Part shown: positions 1 to 9,144 of the stretch, piece by piece
How positions within the stretch are numbered: position 1 is the first letter of the stretch
How the letters are laid out: every line of letters begins with the position of its first letter
Source: Pseudomonas sp. NFACC02
GTDB lineage: Bacteria; Pseudomonadota; Gammaproteobacteria; Pseudomonadales; Pseudomonadaceae
Direction of reading: 5' to 3'
DNA length: 64,000 nt
NCBI RefSeq assembly: GCF_900110765.1
Contig: NZ_FOEO01000020.1
Span: 21,506 to 85,505, forward strand
The notes under the pieces: model-generated
The model's input: only the letters and a program-made list of their open reading frames with translations
The model's database searches: none
What the model was told of the DNA's origin: nothing
Program-made: the position numbers and the translations under genes

Positions 1-1656
1 CTTGCCGCTGTTCTGGTACCAACTGCCGAGGATGTCATCGCGCTTATCGGCCGGCATCAGGCGCAGGAAATTGACTTCGGCGCCGTTGCGGATCAGATCG
101 AAATACAGACGCGTCTGTACCTGGTGCGACACGTTGCCAAACACATCGAAGTTCACGGCCAGTTGGTAGTACGTGCGCTCCAGCAGTGGGTAGTCAAACA
201 GCCAGACGGTGTTGGGCAGATCACCGATCAGCCCCTTGGTGACCGAGGCGCTGTCGAAATGGCGGAAGATCGTCAGCAGTGCGTTGTCGTTGCCGGCCCA
301 CAATGTCGCCCAACCGGGCGGCGGCATATGCGCATAGGCGTCACTGCGAAGCTCTTCGTACTCGTTTCGCTTGTCACGGTAGTCGTGCCACAGGGTCAGG
401 ACACTGCCCACATCGTCATCCTGACCCGGCATCGCCAGCAGCGGCGTTGCCTTGCCGCGATAGACAGCATCGGTGATGTAGCGGTCATGGGCGGGTTCCT
501 GGAACAACGCCCAGAAATGATCGCGAATCACGTCAGTTGCAATCTCGCCGCGACACACCGGACCGCGAATGAACGTTCTGACGAAGTATTCCGCGTTATC
601 CAGCATGAACTGGTAGCGCGCCACCGCCGGAATTTCCTTGAAGGTGTCGAACGGGTTCGCGCGGCGCTGCGGGCCGTAGCCCGGCAGTTCGGTGGCGTGC
701 CAGTTACCGCTGTAGAACAGCTGTTTGACCCGATCCAGCTTCTGTGGGCTCATCGGATAAGTGATGTGAGTCTTGTGGACGATGACGCCCTGAACCGGCA
801 TCAAACGGTAATAGAAGGTTGTCCCCGGATCGTCATCCGGACGGCGGGTTGCGATCAGGTCCACCGGCTGTCCGCTGGGCGTACGCGAACGCACCCATTG
901 AAAGAAATGCCCAGGCTCGCCACCGGAGAAATAAATGTGCGCCAGAAACAGGTGCTCGTATAACCAGCGCGCAACCAACGCCTCGGTCGAGCCGGGACGA
1001 TTGAAGAGGTTTTCCCAGTCGGAGATCTGCGCGGCTTCAGCGGGACTGGCCTGCACGGGCGCTTGCTCGACAGGCGCTCCGGCGGCCAGCCAGCGCTGGA
1101 GGGTGTTGTATTGCGCGTCTGTCAGACCGGTAACTGCCAGCGGCATGCCCTGGCCGGGATGCGACCTGGCATACCCCTCGAATTCCTGAGGCAGCGGGCA
1201 CATGTTCTCGCGATTAAGCCCCAGCACGATGTCGTCCGGGATCTTGGCGTTGGGCTCCAGCGGCGCGCTGTGACCGAACTCGAGCATTCTCGCCATCAAT
1301 GCGGCCTGATTGCTCTGGCCATCGAGCACCGAGTAAAAGCCTTTCTTGCGCCAGGCATCAGGGCCCTCGGCGTCATAGAAAATCCGCGTCGGCGCAACGG
1401 CCTGACTGCGGTCACCCTGGTACACCGGCACCTTGGACGCCCCGCGCAATGCGCCCTCCCCGCTGCCCAGGTTCAACTGGCAGGCTGCATCGTTGCACGC
1501 GTGGCAAGCGACGCATTTCTCGGTGAAGATCGGCTGAATGTCCCGGCTATAGGAAATGGCCGTGGCCGCAGGAATTGATTGGGGAAGAGGCGACTGCGCG
1601 AACGCTGCACCGCCAACCATCAAGGCCACAACCGTGGCGTACAAGCGATGCAACAT
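1..1656 (-). CDS. cti: Fatty acid cis/trans isomerase, C-terminus outside window
   Basis: Periplasmic haem enzyme that converts cis to trans unsaturated fatty acids in membrane phospholipids during solvent or heat stress. The reading frame is open from the ATG at 1656 to the window edge (552 codons of a usual ~760). A signal peptide ends near residue 20 (GGAAFAQ), and a cytochrome-c-type CVACH haem motif sits at residues 48-52, as known for this family. It is divergent from metH, an arrangement also found in other Pseudomonas. The long plus-strand frames over it are shadows. The C-terminal quarter is not visible, so integrity cannot be judged. Confidence 0.9.
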   Translation of the reverse strand, partial: MLHRLYATVVALMVGGAAFAQSPLPQSIPAATAISYSRDIQPIFTEKCVACHACNDAACQLNLGSGEGALRGASKVPVYQGDRSQAVAPTRIFYDAEGPDAWRKKGFYSVLDGQSNQAALMARMLEFGHSAPLEPNAKIPDDIVLGLNRENMCPLPQEFEGYARSHPGQGMPLAVTGLTDAQYNTLQRWLAAGAPVEQAPVQASPAEAAQISDWENLFNRPGSTEALVARWLYEHLFLAHIYFSGGEPGHFFQWVRSRTPSGQPVDLIATRRPDDDPGTTFYYRLMPVQGVIVHKTHITYPMSPQKLDRVKQLFYSGNWHATELPGYGPQRRANPFDTFKEIPAVARYQFMLDNAEYFVRTFIRGPVCRGEIATDVIRDHFWALFQEPAHDRYITDAVYRGKATPLLAMPGQDDDVGSVLTLWHDYRDKRNEYEELRSDAYAHMPPPGWATLWAGNDNALLTIFRHFDSASVTKGLIGDLPNTVWLFDYPLLERTYYQLAVNFDVFGNVSHQVQTRLYFDLIRNGAEVNFLRLMPADKRDDILGSWYQNSGK

Positions 1657-1715
1657 GGAACGAGGTCCTGAACGTAAAAATGCCCGATGATTCTACCTGT
1701 GGCGAGCGGCCATCA

Positions 1716-1734
1716 ACATGAACAGAATTCATGT
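1716..1734. promoter_or_regulatory. MetR-type operator upstream of metH
   Basis: Perfect inverted repeat ACATGAA-N5-TTCATGT. Its core, TGAA-N5-TTCA, is exactly the published MetR (LysR family) consensus. The centre lies about 50-60 bases upstream of the probable metH start of transcription, the usual place for a LysR activator. No metR gene is in the window. Confidence 0.7.
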
Positions 1735-1744
1735 AAATTCCGTG

Positions 1745-1775
1745 ACGGTTTAAAACCGTACAGGTTTGCTATTAT
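1745..1775 (+). promoter_or_regulatory. Candidate metH promoter region with a 15-bp palindrome
   Basis: ACGGTTT-A-AAACCGT (1745-1759) is a perfect palindrome. It is followed by TATTAT (1770-1775), a plausible -10. The palindrome would overlap the -35 region. No strong -35 hexamer is visible, which fits an activator-dependent promoter. Confidence 0.4.
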
Positions 1776-1828
1776 TTCGCACTTTTCGGCAGCACCTTAT
1801 TTCGTATTTCTTCATCCGGGTACTCTTC

Positions 1829-4800
1829 ATGTCAGATCGCAGCGCGCGTCTTCAAGCACTTCAGCAGGCTCTCAAAGAGCGAATCCTGATTCTCGATGGC
1901 GGCATGGGCACCATGATCCAGAGCTATCGCCTGGAGGAAGAAGACTACCGTGGCAAGCGCTTTGCCGACTGGCCAAGTGACGTCAAGGGCAACAACGACC
2001 TGCTGATCCTGACCCGCCCGGACGTCATCGGCGCGATCGAAAAGGAATACTTGGACGCTGGCGCCGACATCCTCGAAACCAACACCTTCAACGCGACCCA
2101 GGTGTCCCAGGCCGACTACGGCATGGAAGCGCTAGTGTATGAGCTGAACGTGGAAGGCGCCCGCCTTGCCCGGCAGGTCGCCGACGCCAAGACCCTGGAA
2201 ACACCGGACAAGCCACGCTTTGTCGCCGGCGTGCTCGGCCCGACCAGCCGCACCTGTTCCCTGTCCCCGGACGTCAATAACCCCGGCTACCGCAACGTCA
2301 CCTTCGATGAACTGGTGGAGAACTACACCGAAGCCACCAAGGGCCTGATCGAAGGCGGTGCGGACATGATCCTCATCGAAACCATCTTCGACACCTTGAA
2401 CGCCAAGGCGGCGATCTTCGCCGTCCAGGGCGTCTTCGATGAAATCGGCTTCGAATTGCCGATCATGATCTCGGGCACCATCACCGATGCGTCTGGCCGT
2501 ACGCTGTCGGGCCAGACCACCGAAGCGTTCTGGAACTCGGTGCGCCACGCCAATCCGATCTCGGTGGGTCTGAACTGTGCATTGGGCGCCAGTGAACTGC
2601 GTCCGTACCTCGAAGAACTGTCCAACAAGGCCGACACCCACGTGTCGGCGCACCCGAACGCCGGTCTGCCAAACGAATTCGGTGAGTACGATGAGGCGCC
2701 CGCCGAGATGGCCAAGGTCGTCGAAGAGTTCGCCCAGAGCGGCTTCCTCAACATCGTCGGCGGTTGCTGCGGCACCACCCCGGCACACATCAAAGCCATC
2801 GCCAACATCGTCGCCAGCTACGCGCCGCGCGCGATTCCGGACATTCCGAAGGCCTGTCGCCTGTCGGGTCTGGAACCGTTCACCATCGACCGCAGCTCGC
2901 TGTTCGTCAACGTCGGTGAGCGCACCAACATCACCGGTTCTGCCCGCTTCGCCCGCCTGATCCGTGAAGACAATTACACCGAAGCGCTGGAAGTGGCCCT
3001 GCAACAGGTCGAAGCCGGCGCCCAGGTGATCGACATCAACATGGACGAAGGCATGCTGGACTCGAAGAAGGCCATGGTGACCTTCCTCAACCTGATAGCC
3101 GGCGAACCGGACATCTCCCGCGTGCCGATCATGATCGACTCGTCGAAATGGGACGTAATCGAAGCCGGCCTCAAGTGCATTCAGGGCAAGGGCATCGTCA
3201 ACTCGATCAGCATGAAGGAAGGCGTCGAGCAGTTCATCCACCACGCCAGGCTGTGCAAGCGCTATGGCGCTGCCGTGGTGGTGATGGCGTTCGACGAGGC
3301 CGGTCAGGCCGACACCGAGGCGCGCAAGAAGGAAATCTGCAAACGCTCCTACGACATTCTGGTCAACGAAGTCGGTTTCCCGCCGGAAGACATCATCTTC
3401 GACCCGAACATCTTCGCGGTCGCCACCGGCATCGAGGAGCACAACAACTACGCGGTCGATTTCATCAATGCGTGCGCGTACATCCGTGACGAGCTGCCGT
3501 ATGCGCTCACGTCCGGCGGTGTCTCCAACGTGTCGTTCTCGTTCCGGGGCAACAACCCGGTGCGCGAGGCGATTCACTCGGTGTTCCTGCTGTACGCCAT
3601 CCGCAGCGGCCTGACCATGGGCATCGTCAACGCTGGCCAGCTGGAAATCTACGACGAGATTCCTGCCGAGCTGCGCGACGCGGTAGAAGACGTGGTGTTG
3701 AACCGAACGCCCAATGGCACCGACGCACTGCTGGCCATTGCCGACAAGTTCAAGGGCGATGGCTCGGTCAAGGAAGCCGAAACCGAAGAATGGCGCAGCT
3801 GGGAGGTCAATGAGCGCCTCAAGCACGCACTGGTCAAGGGTATTACGACGCACATCGTCGAGGACACCGAGCTCTCGCGTCAGTCCTTCGCGCGCCCCAT
3901 CGAGGTCATCGAAGGCCCGCTGATGGCGGGCATGAACGTGGTGGGCGATCTGTTCGGTTCGGGCAAGATGTTCCTGCCGCAGGTGGTCAAATCCGCCCGC
4001 GTCATGAAGCAGGCAGTGGCCCATCTGATTCCATTTATCGAAGCGGAAAAAGGCGACAAGCCGGAGGCCAAGGGCAAAATCCTGATGGCCACGGTCAAAG
4101 GCGACGTCCATGACATTGGCAAGAACATCGTTGGCGTTGTATTGGGTTGTAACGGTTACGACATCGTCGACCTCGGCGTCATGGTACCGGCGGAAAAGAT
4201 CCTGCAGGTGGCCAAGGACGAGAAGTGCGACATCATCGGCCTGTCCGGCCTGATCACGCCGTCGCTGGACGAGATGGTTCACGTCGCCCGCGAGATGCAG
4301 CGTCAGAACTTCAGCCTGCCGCTGATGATCGGCGGCGCGACCACGTCCAAAGCGCACACGGCCGTGAAAATCGAGCCGAAGTACAGCAACGACGCCGTGA
4401 TCTACGTCACCGACGCCTCGCGCGCCGTGGGCGTGGCCACCCAGCTGCTGTCCAAGGAACTGAAAGCCGGCTTCATCGAGAAAACCCGCGCCGAGTACGT
4501 TGAAGTGCGCGAGCGGACCTCAGCCCGTAGCGCCCGGACTGAGCGTCTGAGCTACAGCGCGGCGATCGCCAAGAAACCACAGTTCGACTGGGCCAGCTAT
4601 CAGCCGGTCAAGCCGACGTTTACCGGCGTCAAGGTGCTGGAAGACATCGACCTCAACGTGCTGGTCGATTACATCGACTGGACCCCGTTCTTTATCTCGT
4701 GGGACCTGGCGGGTAAGTACCCGCGCATCCTCACGGACGAAGTCGTCGGTGAAGCAGCGACCTCCCTGTTCAACGATGCCCAGGAAATGCTGCGTAAACT

Positions 4801-5539
4801 GATCGACGAAAAACTGATTCGCAGCCGCGCGGTGTTCGGGTTCTGGCCCGCCAACCAGGTGGACCATGACGATCTGGAGCTGTACGGCGATGACGGCAAG
4901 CCTCTGGCAAAACTGCATCACTTGCGTCAGCAGATCATCAAGACCGACGGCAAGCCAAACTTCTCGCTCGCCGATTTCGTAGCCCCGAAAGGCAGCGGCG
5001 TCACCGACTATGTCGGCGGCTTCATCACCACTGCCGGCATCGGTGCCGAGGAGGTGTCCAAGGCCTATCAGGACAAGGGCGACGACTACAACGCGATCAT
5101 GGTCAAAGCCCTGGCCGATCGTCTGGCCGAGGCCTGCGCCGAATGGCTGCACCAGCAAGTGCGTAAAAACTACTGGGGCTACGCGACTGACGAACAACTG
5201 GACAACGAAGACCTGATCAAAGAGAAATACGTCGGCATCCGCCCCGCGCCCGGCTACCCGGCCTGTCCTGACCACACCGAGAAAGGCGTCCTGTTCGACC
5301 TGCTGGACCCGACCCAGGGCGACGGCAAGCCTGGCATCAGCGGCGTGTTCCTGACCGAGCACTATGCGATGTTCCCGGCAGCGGCCGTCAGCGGCTGGTA
5401 CTTCGCCCACCCACAGGCGCAATACTTTGCCGTAGGCAAAATCGACAAGGACCAGGTGGAGAGCTACAACGCCCGTAAGGGGCAGGAGATGCGCGTCACC
5501 GAGCGGTGGCTGGCGCCTAATCTCGGGTATGACGAGTAA
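1829..5539 (+). CDS. metH: Cobalamin-dependent methionine synthase
   Basis: Transfers a methyl group from 5-methyltetrahydrofolate to homocysteine through methylcobalamin, giving methionine; cytoplasmic. The 1236 residues show the standard modules: homocysteine domain (DGGMGTM near 23; zinc Cys in GLNCALG and VGGCCGT near 250 and 311), pterin domain (about 350-620), B12 domain with the cobalt-binding His in GDVHDIGKN near 758-765, and a C-terminal reactivation domain (RPAPGYPACPDH near 1138). I use the ATG at 1829 (MSDRSARL); the frame is open 21 codons further upstream, but that stretch lies over the promoter and is unlike family N-termini. The ribosome site is weak. Confidence 0.97.
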   Translation: MSDRSARLQALQQALKERILILDGGMGTMIQSYRLEEEDYRGKRFADWPSDVKGNNDLLILTRPDVIGAIEKEYLDAGADILETNTFNATQVSQADYGMEALVYELNVEGARLARQVADAKTLETPDKPRFVAGVLGPTSRTCSLSPDVNNPGYRNVTFDELVENYTEATKGLIEGGADMILIETIFDTLNAKAAIFAVQGVFDEIGFELPIMISGTITDASGRTLSGQTTEAFWNSVRHANPISVGLNCALGASELRPYLEELSNKADTHVSAHPNAGLPNEFGEYDEAPAEMAKVVEEFAQSGFLNIVGGCCGTTPAHIKAIANIVASYAPRAIPDIPKACRLSGLEPFTIDRSSLFVNVGERTNITGSARFARLIREDNYTEALEVALQQVEAGAQVIDINMDEGMLDSKKAMVTFLNLIAGEPDISRVPIMIDSSKWDVIEAGLKCIQGKGIVNSISMKEGVEQFIHHARLCKRYGAAVVVMAFDEAGQADTEARKKEICKRSYDILVNEVGFPPEDIIFDPNIFAVATGIEEHNNYAVDFINACAYIRDELPYALTSGGVSNVSFSFRGNNPVREAIHSVFLLYAIRSGLTMGIVNAGQLEIYDEIPAELRDAVEDVVLNRTPNGTDALLAIADKFKGDGSVKEAETEEWRSWEVNERLKHALVKGITTHIVEDTELSRQSFARPIEVIEGPLMAGMNVVGDLFGSGKMFLPQVVKSARVMKQAVAHLIPFIEAEKGDKPEAKGKILMATVKGDVHDIGKNIVGVVLGCNGYDIVDLGVMVPAEKILQVAKDEKCDIIGLSGLITPSLDEMVHVAREMQRQNFSLPLMIGGATTSKAHTAVKIEPKYSNDAVIYVTDASRAVGVATQLLSKELKAGFIEKTRAEYVEVRERTSARSARTERLSYSAAIAKKPQFDWASYQPVKPTFTGVKVLEDIDLNVLVDYIDWTPFFISWDLAGKYPRILTDEVVGEAATSLFNDAQEMLRKLIDEKLIRSRAVFGFWPANQVDHDDLELYGDDGKPLAKLHHLRQQIIKTDGKPNFSLADFVAPKGSGVTDYVGGFITTAGIGAEEVSKAYQDKGDDYNAIMVKALADRLAEACAEWLHQQVRKNYWGYATDEQLDNEDLIKEKYVGIRPAPGYPACPDHTEKGVLFDLLDPTQGDGKPGISGVFLTEHYAMFPAAAVSGWYFAHPQAQYFAVGKIDKDQVESYNARKGQEMRVTERWLAPNLGYDE

Positions 5540-5581
5540 TCGTCCAGCCGATACCCTTGGCACCGCAGCAGTGACGTCTAC

Positions 5582-5599
5582 AGCCATGACGTCATGGCT
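5582..5599. repeat. 18-bp perfect palindrome downstream of metH
   Basis: AGCCATGAC-GTCATGGCT is perfectly self-complementary and lies 43 bases after the metH stop. No T-run follows, so it is not a standard Rho-independent terminator. It could be a protein-binding site or a transcript-end hairpin. Confidence 0.45.
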
Positions 5600-5634
5600 T
5601 ATAAACCTGCTGCGGATGCTGCTTCGGCCACGCG

Positions 5635-5853
5635 TTAGCGATAACGGCCCTGCTGCATCAATTGAAGGGCTTCGGGCAAATCGAGATGCGAATGCAGATT
5701 GGCAAAAGAAGCCTGCTGAAGCACCACTGCCGACTTCCAGGCGACGCCCCCCATTGCCGAGCTGGACACCATCTTCATCATATTGAGCGTCGATTCATCC
5801 AGCGCGAGTAAAAGCGTATGGGCCGTAAAACGGAAATCGTCTGCAGTTTGCAT
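5635..5853 (-). CDS. Hypothetical protein, 72 residues
   Basis: Small frame opposite to metH with an AAAGG ribosome site upstream of the ATG at 5853. The product is soluble-looking, with a helical middle (MMKMVSSSAMGGVAWKSAVV) and no signal peptide. It resembles the many short Pseudomonas proteins of unknown function, but I cannot assign a family. Its stop lies 95 bases from metH, so the two genes converge. It is followed upstream by other short hypotheticals and is probably part of the accessory stretch that runs to the tRNA gene. Confidence 0.5.
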   Translation of the reverse strand: MQTADDFRFTAHTLLLALDESTLNMMKMVSSSAMGGVAWKSAVVLQQASFANLHSHLDLPEALQLMQQGRYR

Positions 5854-6032
5854 GCGGAAAACCTTTCAGCTGAAGCAATCGGTTATCGATTCCATCTATT
5901 TATGAGCAATGGCTGATCAGCTAATTCAACTAAACCGGATCAACGGTCTCTCTGGATAGGTGCTGGCGGCCAACCTGCTCAGTGCGCGGGCAGCAAAGGT
6001 ACTCGACGCCTCCGGCGGGCCAGGAATGCGCC

Positions 6033-6209
6033 TCAATTGACGATCAGCGCACACGCCAGGAGTGATAAACCCAAGCCGGTCAGAACCGGTACGTTGTAGA
6101 TCAACCCCACTCCCAGTAACGGAACCCCGACGACAAACGTTGGATCGCGTAGAAATGCGAAAGCTCTCAATTTCGCTGCTCCAGTACGATGGAGCAGCCA
6201 GCATAGCAT
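6033..6209 (-). CDS. Small membrane protein, hypothetical, 58 residues
   Basis: The ATG at 6209 has a GGGGGT ribosome-like site about ten bases upstream; the frame extends 16 codons further, but those residues look non-native. The product has a basic N-terminal half (HRTGAAKLRAF) and then a long hydrophobic C-terminus (VVGVPLLGVGLIYNVPVL and onward), enough for one or two membrane spans. No homologue is recalled. Confidence is limited by size and lack of context. Confidence 0.4.
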   Translation of the reverse strand: MLCWLLHRTGAAKLRAFAFLRDPTFVVGVPLLGVGLIYNVPVLTGLGLSLLACALIVN

Positions 6210-6284
6210 TGAGCCGTTACCCCCAGACACTCGTCCCCCGCTCCGCGATCCGATCATCTGCCTGACCGGCTGCCGGATTTCGCA

Positions 6285-6503
6285 TCACGCGATGTTGAGA
6301 AGACTCACCGGTGGCTTTTCATCCGCCTTCAGGTACAGATAGTCGCGCCAGTTCCGAAAAGCGCGTTGCTGACGTTCAAAGGCTTCCTGCCACTGCGGAC
6401 AGCCCACCTGGTCGACACCGATCGCCATCATCTGCTCAGTGGCCTCATCAAGCTCTTTGATTAAATCGAGCGCATTAGGTACATCAAATACATTAGGTCG
6501 CAT
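6285..6503 (-). CDS. Hypothetical protein, 72 residues
   Basis: A clear AGGAAACGG ribosome site precedes the ATG at 6503. The product is acidic and helical with aromatic residues in the second half (FRNWRDYLYLKADEKP), soluble, without signal peptide. It looks like a genuine small Pseudomonas protein, but I recognise no domain. It is transcribed in the same direction as the two preceding small genes, divergent from the DUF6434 gene at 6707, and 76 bases from the membrane peptide gene. Confidence 0.6.
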   Translation of the reverse strand: MRPNVFDVPNALDLIKELDEATEQMMAIGVDQVGCPQWQEAFERQQRAFRNWRDYLYLKADEKPPVSLLNIA

Positions 6504-6706
6504 AAATTCCGTTTCCTAGGGCTATCCCATTGAGTAGCCAACCTTTTGATAGTGCTCATGTTCCGACGAGCGGCTGTTTTCGGCGACAAACCATAGCGAT
6601 GGCGGAACAGAGACAGAGGCCGCTTAGGGATGCATCCCGCGCGCGAGCAAAATTGCTACGCTCTTACGCGTGCCGACGAGGGGTCGGCTTCGGCAAAGGA
6701 ATCAAC

Positions 6707-6913
6707 ATGGCATTCAACTGGCACTCAGACCCGATCACGCGCACCACCCCACTGGATAAGCATTACCGCAACACTCAAAACGTCCGGCGGTTTCTCATCT
6801 CGCAATGTGGCGAGGCATTCAAGTTCGACCGACCGTTCATGGCATGGATCAAACAAAGCGCGCCCCAGACAATGGGCGACGTGGCTGATGAGTGGCGTCG
6901 CCTACACCCCTGA
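6707..6913 (+). CDS. DUF6434-type domain protein, 68 residues
   Basis: The start at 6707 is set by an AAAGGA site six bases upstream; the frame is open earlier but lacks a ribosome site. The product carries the pattern of DUF6434 almost end to end: FNWHSDPITR, TPLDKHYRNTQNVRRF, FKFDRPFMAWIK and a closing DVADEWRRL. This domain is often found next to SAP domains, and the biochemical role is unknown. Here it stands alone, so the protein is just the domain. Family assignment is from memory of the motif. Confidence 0.7.
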   Translation: MAFNWHSDPITRTTPLDKHYRNTQNVRRFLISQCGEAFKFDRPFMAWIKQSAPQTMGDVADEWRRLHP

Positions 6914-7047
6914 AGCGTGCGCCCTGACGCGATTGCTGGAGCAGTGCCAGAAGCACATCGGATGGCCTGGCAGCACGTGCGCAGCCGTGCGACTCGATGT
7001 CATTGGAACTGCCGACATTCTGCGCAAACCCGGTTTGCTTCAGGCAC

Positions 7048-7070
7048 AAAAAAACCGCCCGAAGGCGGCT
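7048..7070 (-). terminator. Rho-independent terminator of the GAF gene
   Basis: On the minus strand a CCGCC-TTCG-GGCGG hairpin is followed by a run of seven T. It lies just after the stop of the GAF-domain gene. Confidence 0.85.
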
Positions 7071-7085
7071 CGTGTGAGCAGTAGG

Positions 7086-7613
7086 TCAGACGGCCATTTC
7101 AGCTGGACCGGAAACCTTTTCGGGAGAGTGATCGTAGTGCCACTGGAAAATGCTGCCGACCAGTTTTGCAAAAATCACCAGTACGTCGATTGCTTCCTGC
7201 GCCTCCAATCGATTTGCGTCCGGATCGAGCACGCACAGAGACCCGAACAAGCTGTCGTCTCGCAGAAAGATGGGAATAGAGATGGAGCTTTCAAAGCCAT
7301 AGCGCTGAGAAGCGATATTGCCTTTATGCACCGGGTTCTGGCTGACGCAGCCCACCACCAGACTGGAAGGGTCAACCAACAAGTTACTGCACATCGAGTA
7401 CTCAAGGGGAAACCTCTCCCCATCCTTGATACCCAGGCAAATCTCGTCATTCACGCTGCACGCAACCCACTCTCGGTCGCAAAACTTAACGATCGCAGCA
7501 AAGCGCAAGCCCGTCAGCCGCACGATCAACTTTAAAATATTAGTGGTTGCCTCAATTTCGGCGATGGCGTTCAGCTCTTCCACCGAAAGCTGGGAGTTTG
7601 ACGTTTTGCTCAC
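7086..7613 (-). CDS. GAF-domain protein
   Basis: About 175 residues, nearly all one GAF fold: an N-terminal helix (SVEELNAIAEIEATTNIL), a strand-rich core with an FCDREWVAC turn, and SISIPIFLRDDSLFGSLCVLDP typical of the GAF strand pair. No kinase, GGDEF or DNA-binding part follows, so it is a stand-alone sensor or GAF fragment; ligand unknown. I take the GTG at 7613 because GAGG lies eight bases upstream; ATG codons at 7652 and 7685 are in frame but without a good site. It has its own terminator. The second half is consistent with homologues annotated simply as GAF proteins. Confidence 0.8.
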   Translation of the reverse strand: MSKTSNSQLSVEELNAIAEIEATTNILKLIVRLTGLRFAAIVKFCDREWVACSVNDEICLGIKDGERFPLEYSMCSNLLVDPSSLVVGCVSQNPVHKGNIASQRYGFESSISIPIFLRDDSLFGSLCVLDPDANRLEAQEAIDVLVIFAKLVGSIFQWHYDHSPEKVSGPAEMAV

Positions 7614-8079
7614 AATGAGGACCTCGATCCCATAATGCTGTCTCGAATTCATAACAGCTGACGGGCCGGTATACCAGAAGGGCAAAAGGCTAGCAATGAG
7701 CTACCAGACGAACGCGATGGCAGGTGTACGTCTTATCTTCAGCGTGAATTGAACCGGAGATAAAGGGACTGCCCCAGCGCCGACGGCCGATGCAGATCGG
7801 AACCGGGCTCAGGCTGGGCGAGGTGTTGCTTCGCTGAAGCGAAGGCACAGGAAAGACGACTTTCACGCCTCGACCGTGGTCTGCTATCGAGCAGTAGTCG
7901 CTCGGGGCGGCCGAGCTCTCTTTCGAAGCAGCCTGTGCGAATTAAAGGATTCGGAATAACTCATCCTCCCGAATGGCGCCAACCACCTGATTGAATTCGT
8001 ATTCTTAAAAACCTTCAGCTACACTTTTCACTGCCAAGGAGCAATGTTTCCATGGGGCTATTTAAGAAAAGGAGAGCTT
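7614..8079. other. Intergenic stretch without a gene I can support
   Basis: Holds the promoter regions of the GAF gene and the small gene at 8080. A short hairpin CTTCGCT-GA-AGCGAAG is visible near 7830-7850. No coding frame with a ribosome site was found. Confidence 0.5.
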
Positions 8080-8262
8080 ATGCCGTTCAACAACCGATCC
8101 CAAAGACAACTGGCCAGCTTGCGACGTATGCGTGAGTGGCATCTCGACCAAGCCTTGCGCGCCAAAGTTAACGGAAAGAAGCAGGAGGCTGAATTTCATT
8201 TCCGATACTACGACCTCCTTGGGCCAGCAGTCGAAGTACCGCAGCGCGGAGACAGCGATTAG
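8080..8262 (+). CDS. Hypothetical protein, 60 residues
   Basis: The start is decided by an AAAAGGAGAG site eight bases before the ATG at 8080; 12 further codons upstream are open but unsupported. The product is strongly basic in its first 35 residues (NNRSQRQLASLRRMREWHL) and helical, ending acidic. It may bind nucleic acid or a membrane surface, which is only inference. No family is recognised. It opens a run of plus-strand small genes that continues to about 10277. Confidence 0.6.
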   Translation: MPFNNRSQRQLASLRRMREWHLDQALRAKVNGKKQEAEFHFRYYDLLGPAVEVPQRGDSD

Positions 8263-8470
8263 TGGAAGAGCTTATCGCCCCGGGCCGTCCGGGGCCTGAT
8301 ACGCCCTTTTCACAACCAAGCCCTACTGTGCTGGCTGCGTCACTGCACTTTCCAGCTCTCCCGCTCTTCTATCAGCCCGCTAACTCTTTCCATTCGCTTT
8401 TTCCCAGACAAAAAAGCCCGCGAATGAGGGGTCATTGGATAAAATGCGCCTTCCACGCATGGAGGCAGTT

Positions 8471-8680
8471 ATGAAGCACCTGATTACTCTTTCAATAGCT
8501 TTGCTGATCACCAGCTGCGCGAATTACAGCGACCGAGGGCCGGAAGGTGGTAACCAGAAGGTCACCAGCACCGGTTACGCCGTGAGTTGCAACGCAGAGC
8601 CACGCAATCAGCCCGGCTGCTATCAGAAGACGGGATCATCCTGGAGCTTGGGCAATCTGAAGTTCAGCCTAGGCAATTGA
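8471..8680 (+). CDS. Small lipoprotein, 69 residues
   Basis: MKHLITLSIALLITSC is a lipoprotein signal peptide with the lipobox Cys at 16. The ATG at 8471 has GGAGG nine bases upstream. The mature part is short and Gly/Ser/Asn-rich with two Cys residues (SCNAEPRNQPGC) that could form a disulphide. It probably sits in the outer membrane facing the periplasm. Function unknown. Another lipoprotein gene follows. Confidence 0.65.
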   Translation: MKHLITLSIALLITSCANYSDRGPEGGNQKVTSTGYAVSCNAEPRNQPGCYQKTGSSWSLGNLKFSLGN

Positions 8681-8763
8681 TCTGAAGATTTTCGGGGTCC
8701 CCAGGCCTTTCAATTCAGGGTTTGCCAAAAATGGGGCGACACGTCGAGAAGGAGAATTTCCCA

Positions 8764-9081
8764 GTGAAGGTATGGGCCACTGCCTGTTGCTTCGCGGCAC
8801 TTGCTGGCTGCGGCACCATCAAGACGCTCCATGACGCGAGAGGTGCAGCCGACGACCTCGCCTCTGCGCACTCTAACTGCCGCACGATCCCGCGCGCATA
8901 CAGCGGTGTTGCTTACAACTACTGCACACTGGACGGACCGGAAACGTACGGGATACGGCCATCAATGCAAACAGTGGCGATAGACATTGTGCTGTCTGGG
9001 GTAAGCGACACGGTTTTGCTTCCTTATACGCTGTACCAGCAGAGCGAGCTCGGGGTGATACAGGTGCGCCGTAAACAGTAG
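8764..9081 (+). CDS. YceK/YidQ family lipoprotein
   Basis: A GTG start at 8764 follows a GAGAAGGAG site. A lipobox (FAALAGC) gives a Cys-anchored precursor of 105 residues. The segment YSGVAYNYCTL and the closing VAIDIVLSGVSDTVLLPYTLY match the YceK/YidQ (DUF1375) pattern of a short outer-membrane lipoprotein with a conserved DTLLLP box. The role is unknown in all species. Upstream in-frame codons to 8722 are probably not translated. It lies 83 bases after another lipoprotein gene. Confidence 0.75.
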   Translation: MKVWATACCFAALAGCGTIKTLHDARGAADDLASAHSNCRTIPRAYSGVAYNYCTLDGPETYGIRPSMQTVAIDIVLSGVSDTVLLPYTLYQQSELGVIQVRRKQ

Positions 9082-9144
9082 TCCAATGTTGTCAATCACG
9101 GCTCAGAAGGCTGCTGCGACATATGAGGGCTATTGGAGTGAAAA

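Noticed and set aside
124..963. Long plus-strand frame of 279 codons
   Set aside because: It is the antisense shadow of cti, whose frame shows signal peptide and haem motif.
1657..1828. Cobalamin or SAH riboswitch ahead of metH
   Set aside because: The space is too short for a cobalamin riboswitch and no SAH-riboswitch core was seen.
2132..4357. 741-codon minus-strand frame inside metH
   Set aside because: Arg/His/Val/Asp-rich translation of the complementary strand of a high-GC gene; metH domains are intact on the other strand.
5926..6204. 92-codon minus-strand frame
   Set aside because: Overlaps the better-supported small membrane protein at 6033-6209 and has an Arg/Ser-rich, non-native look.
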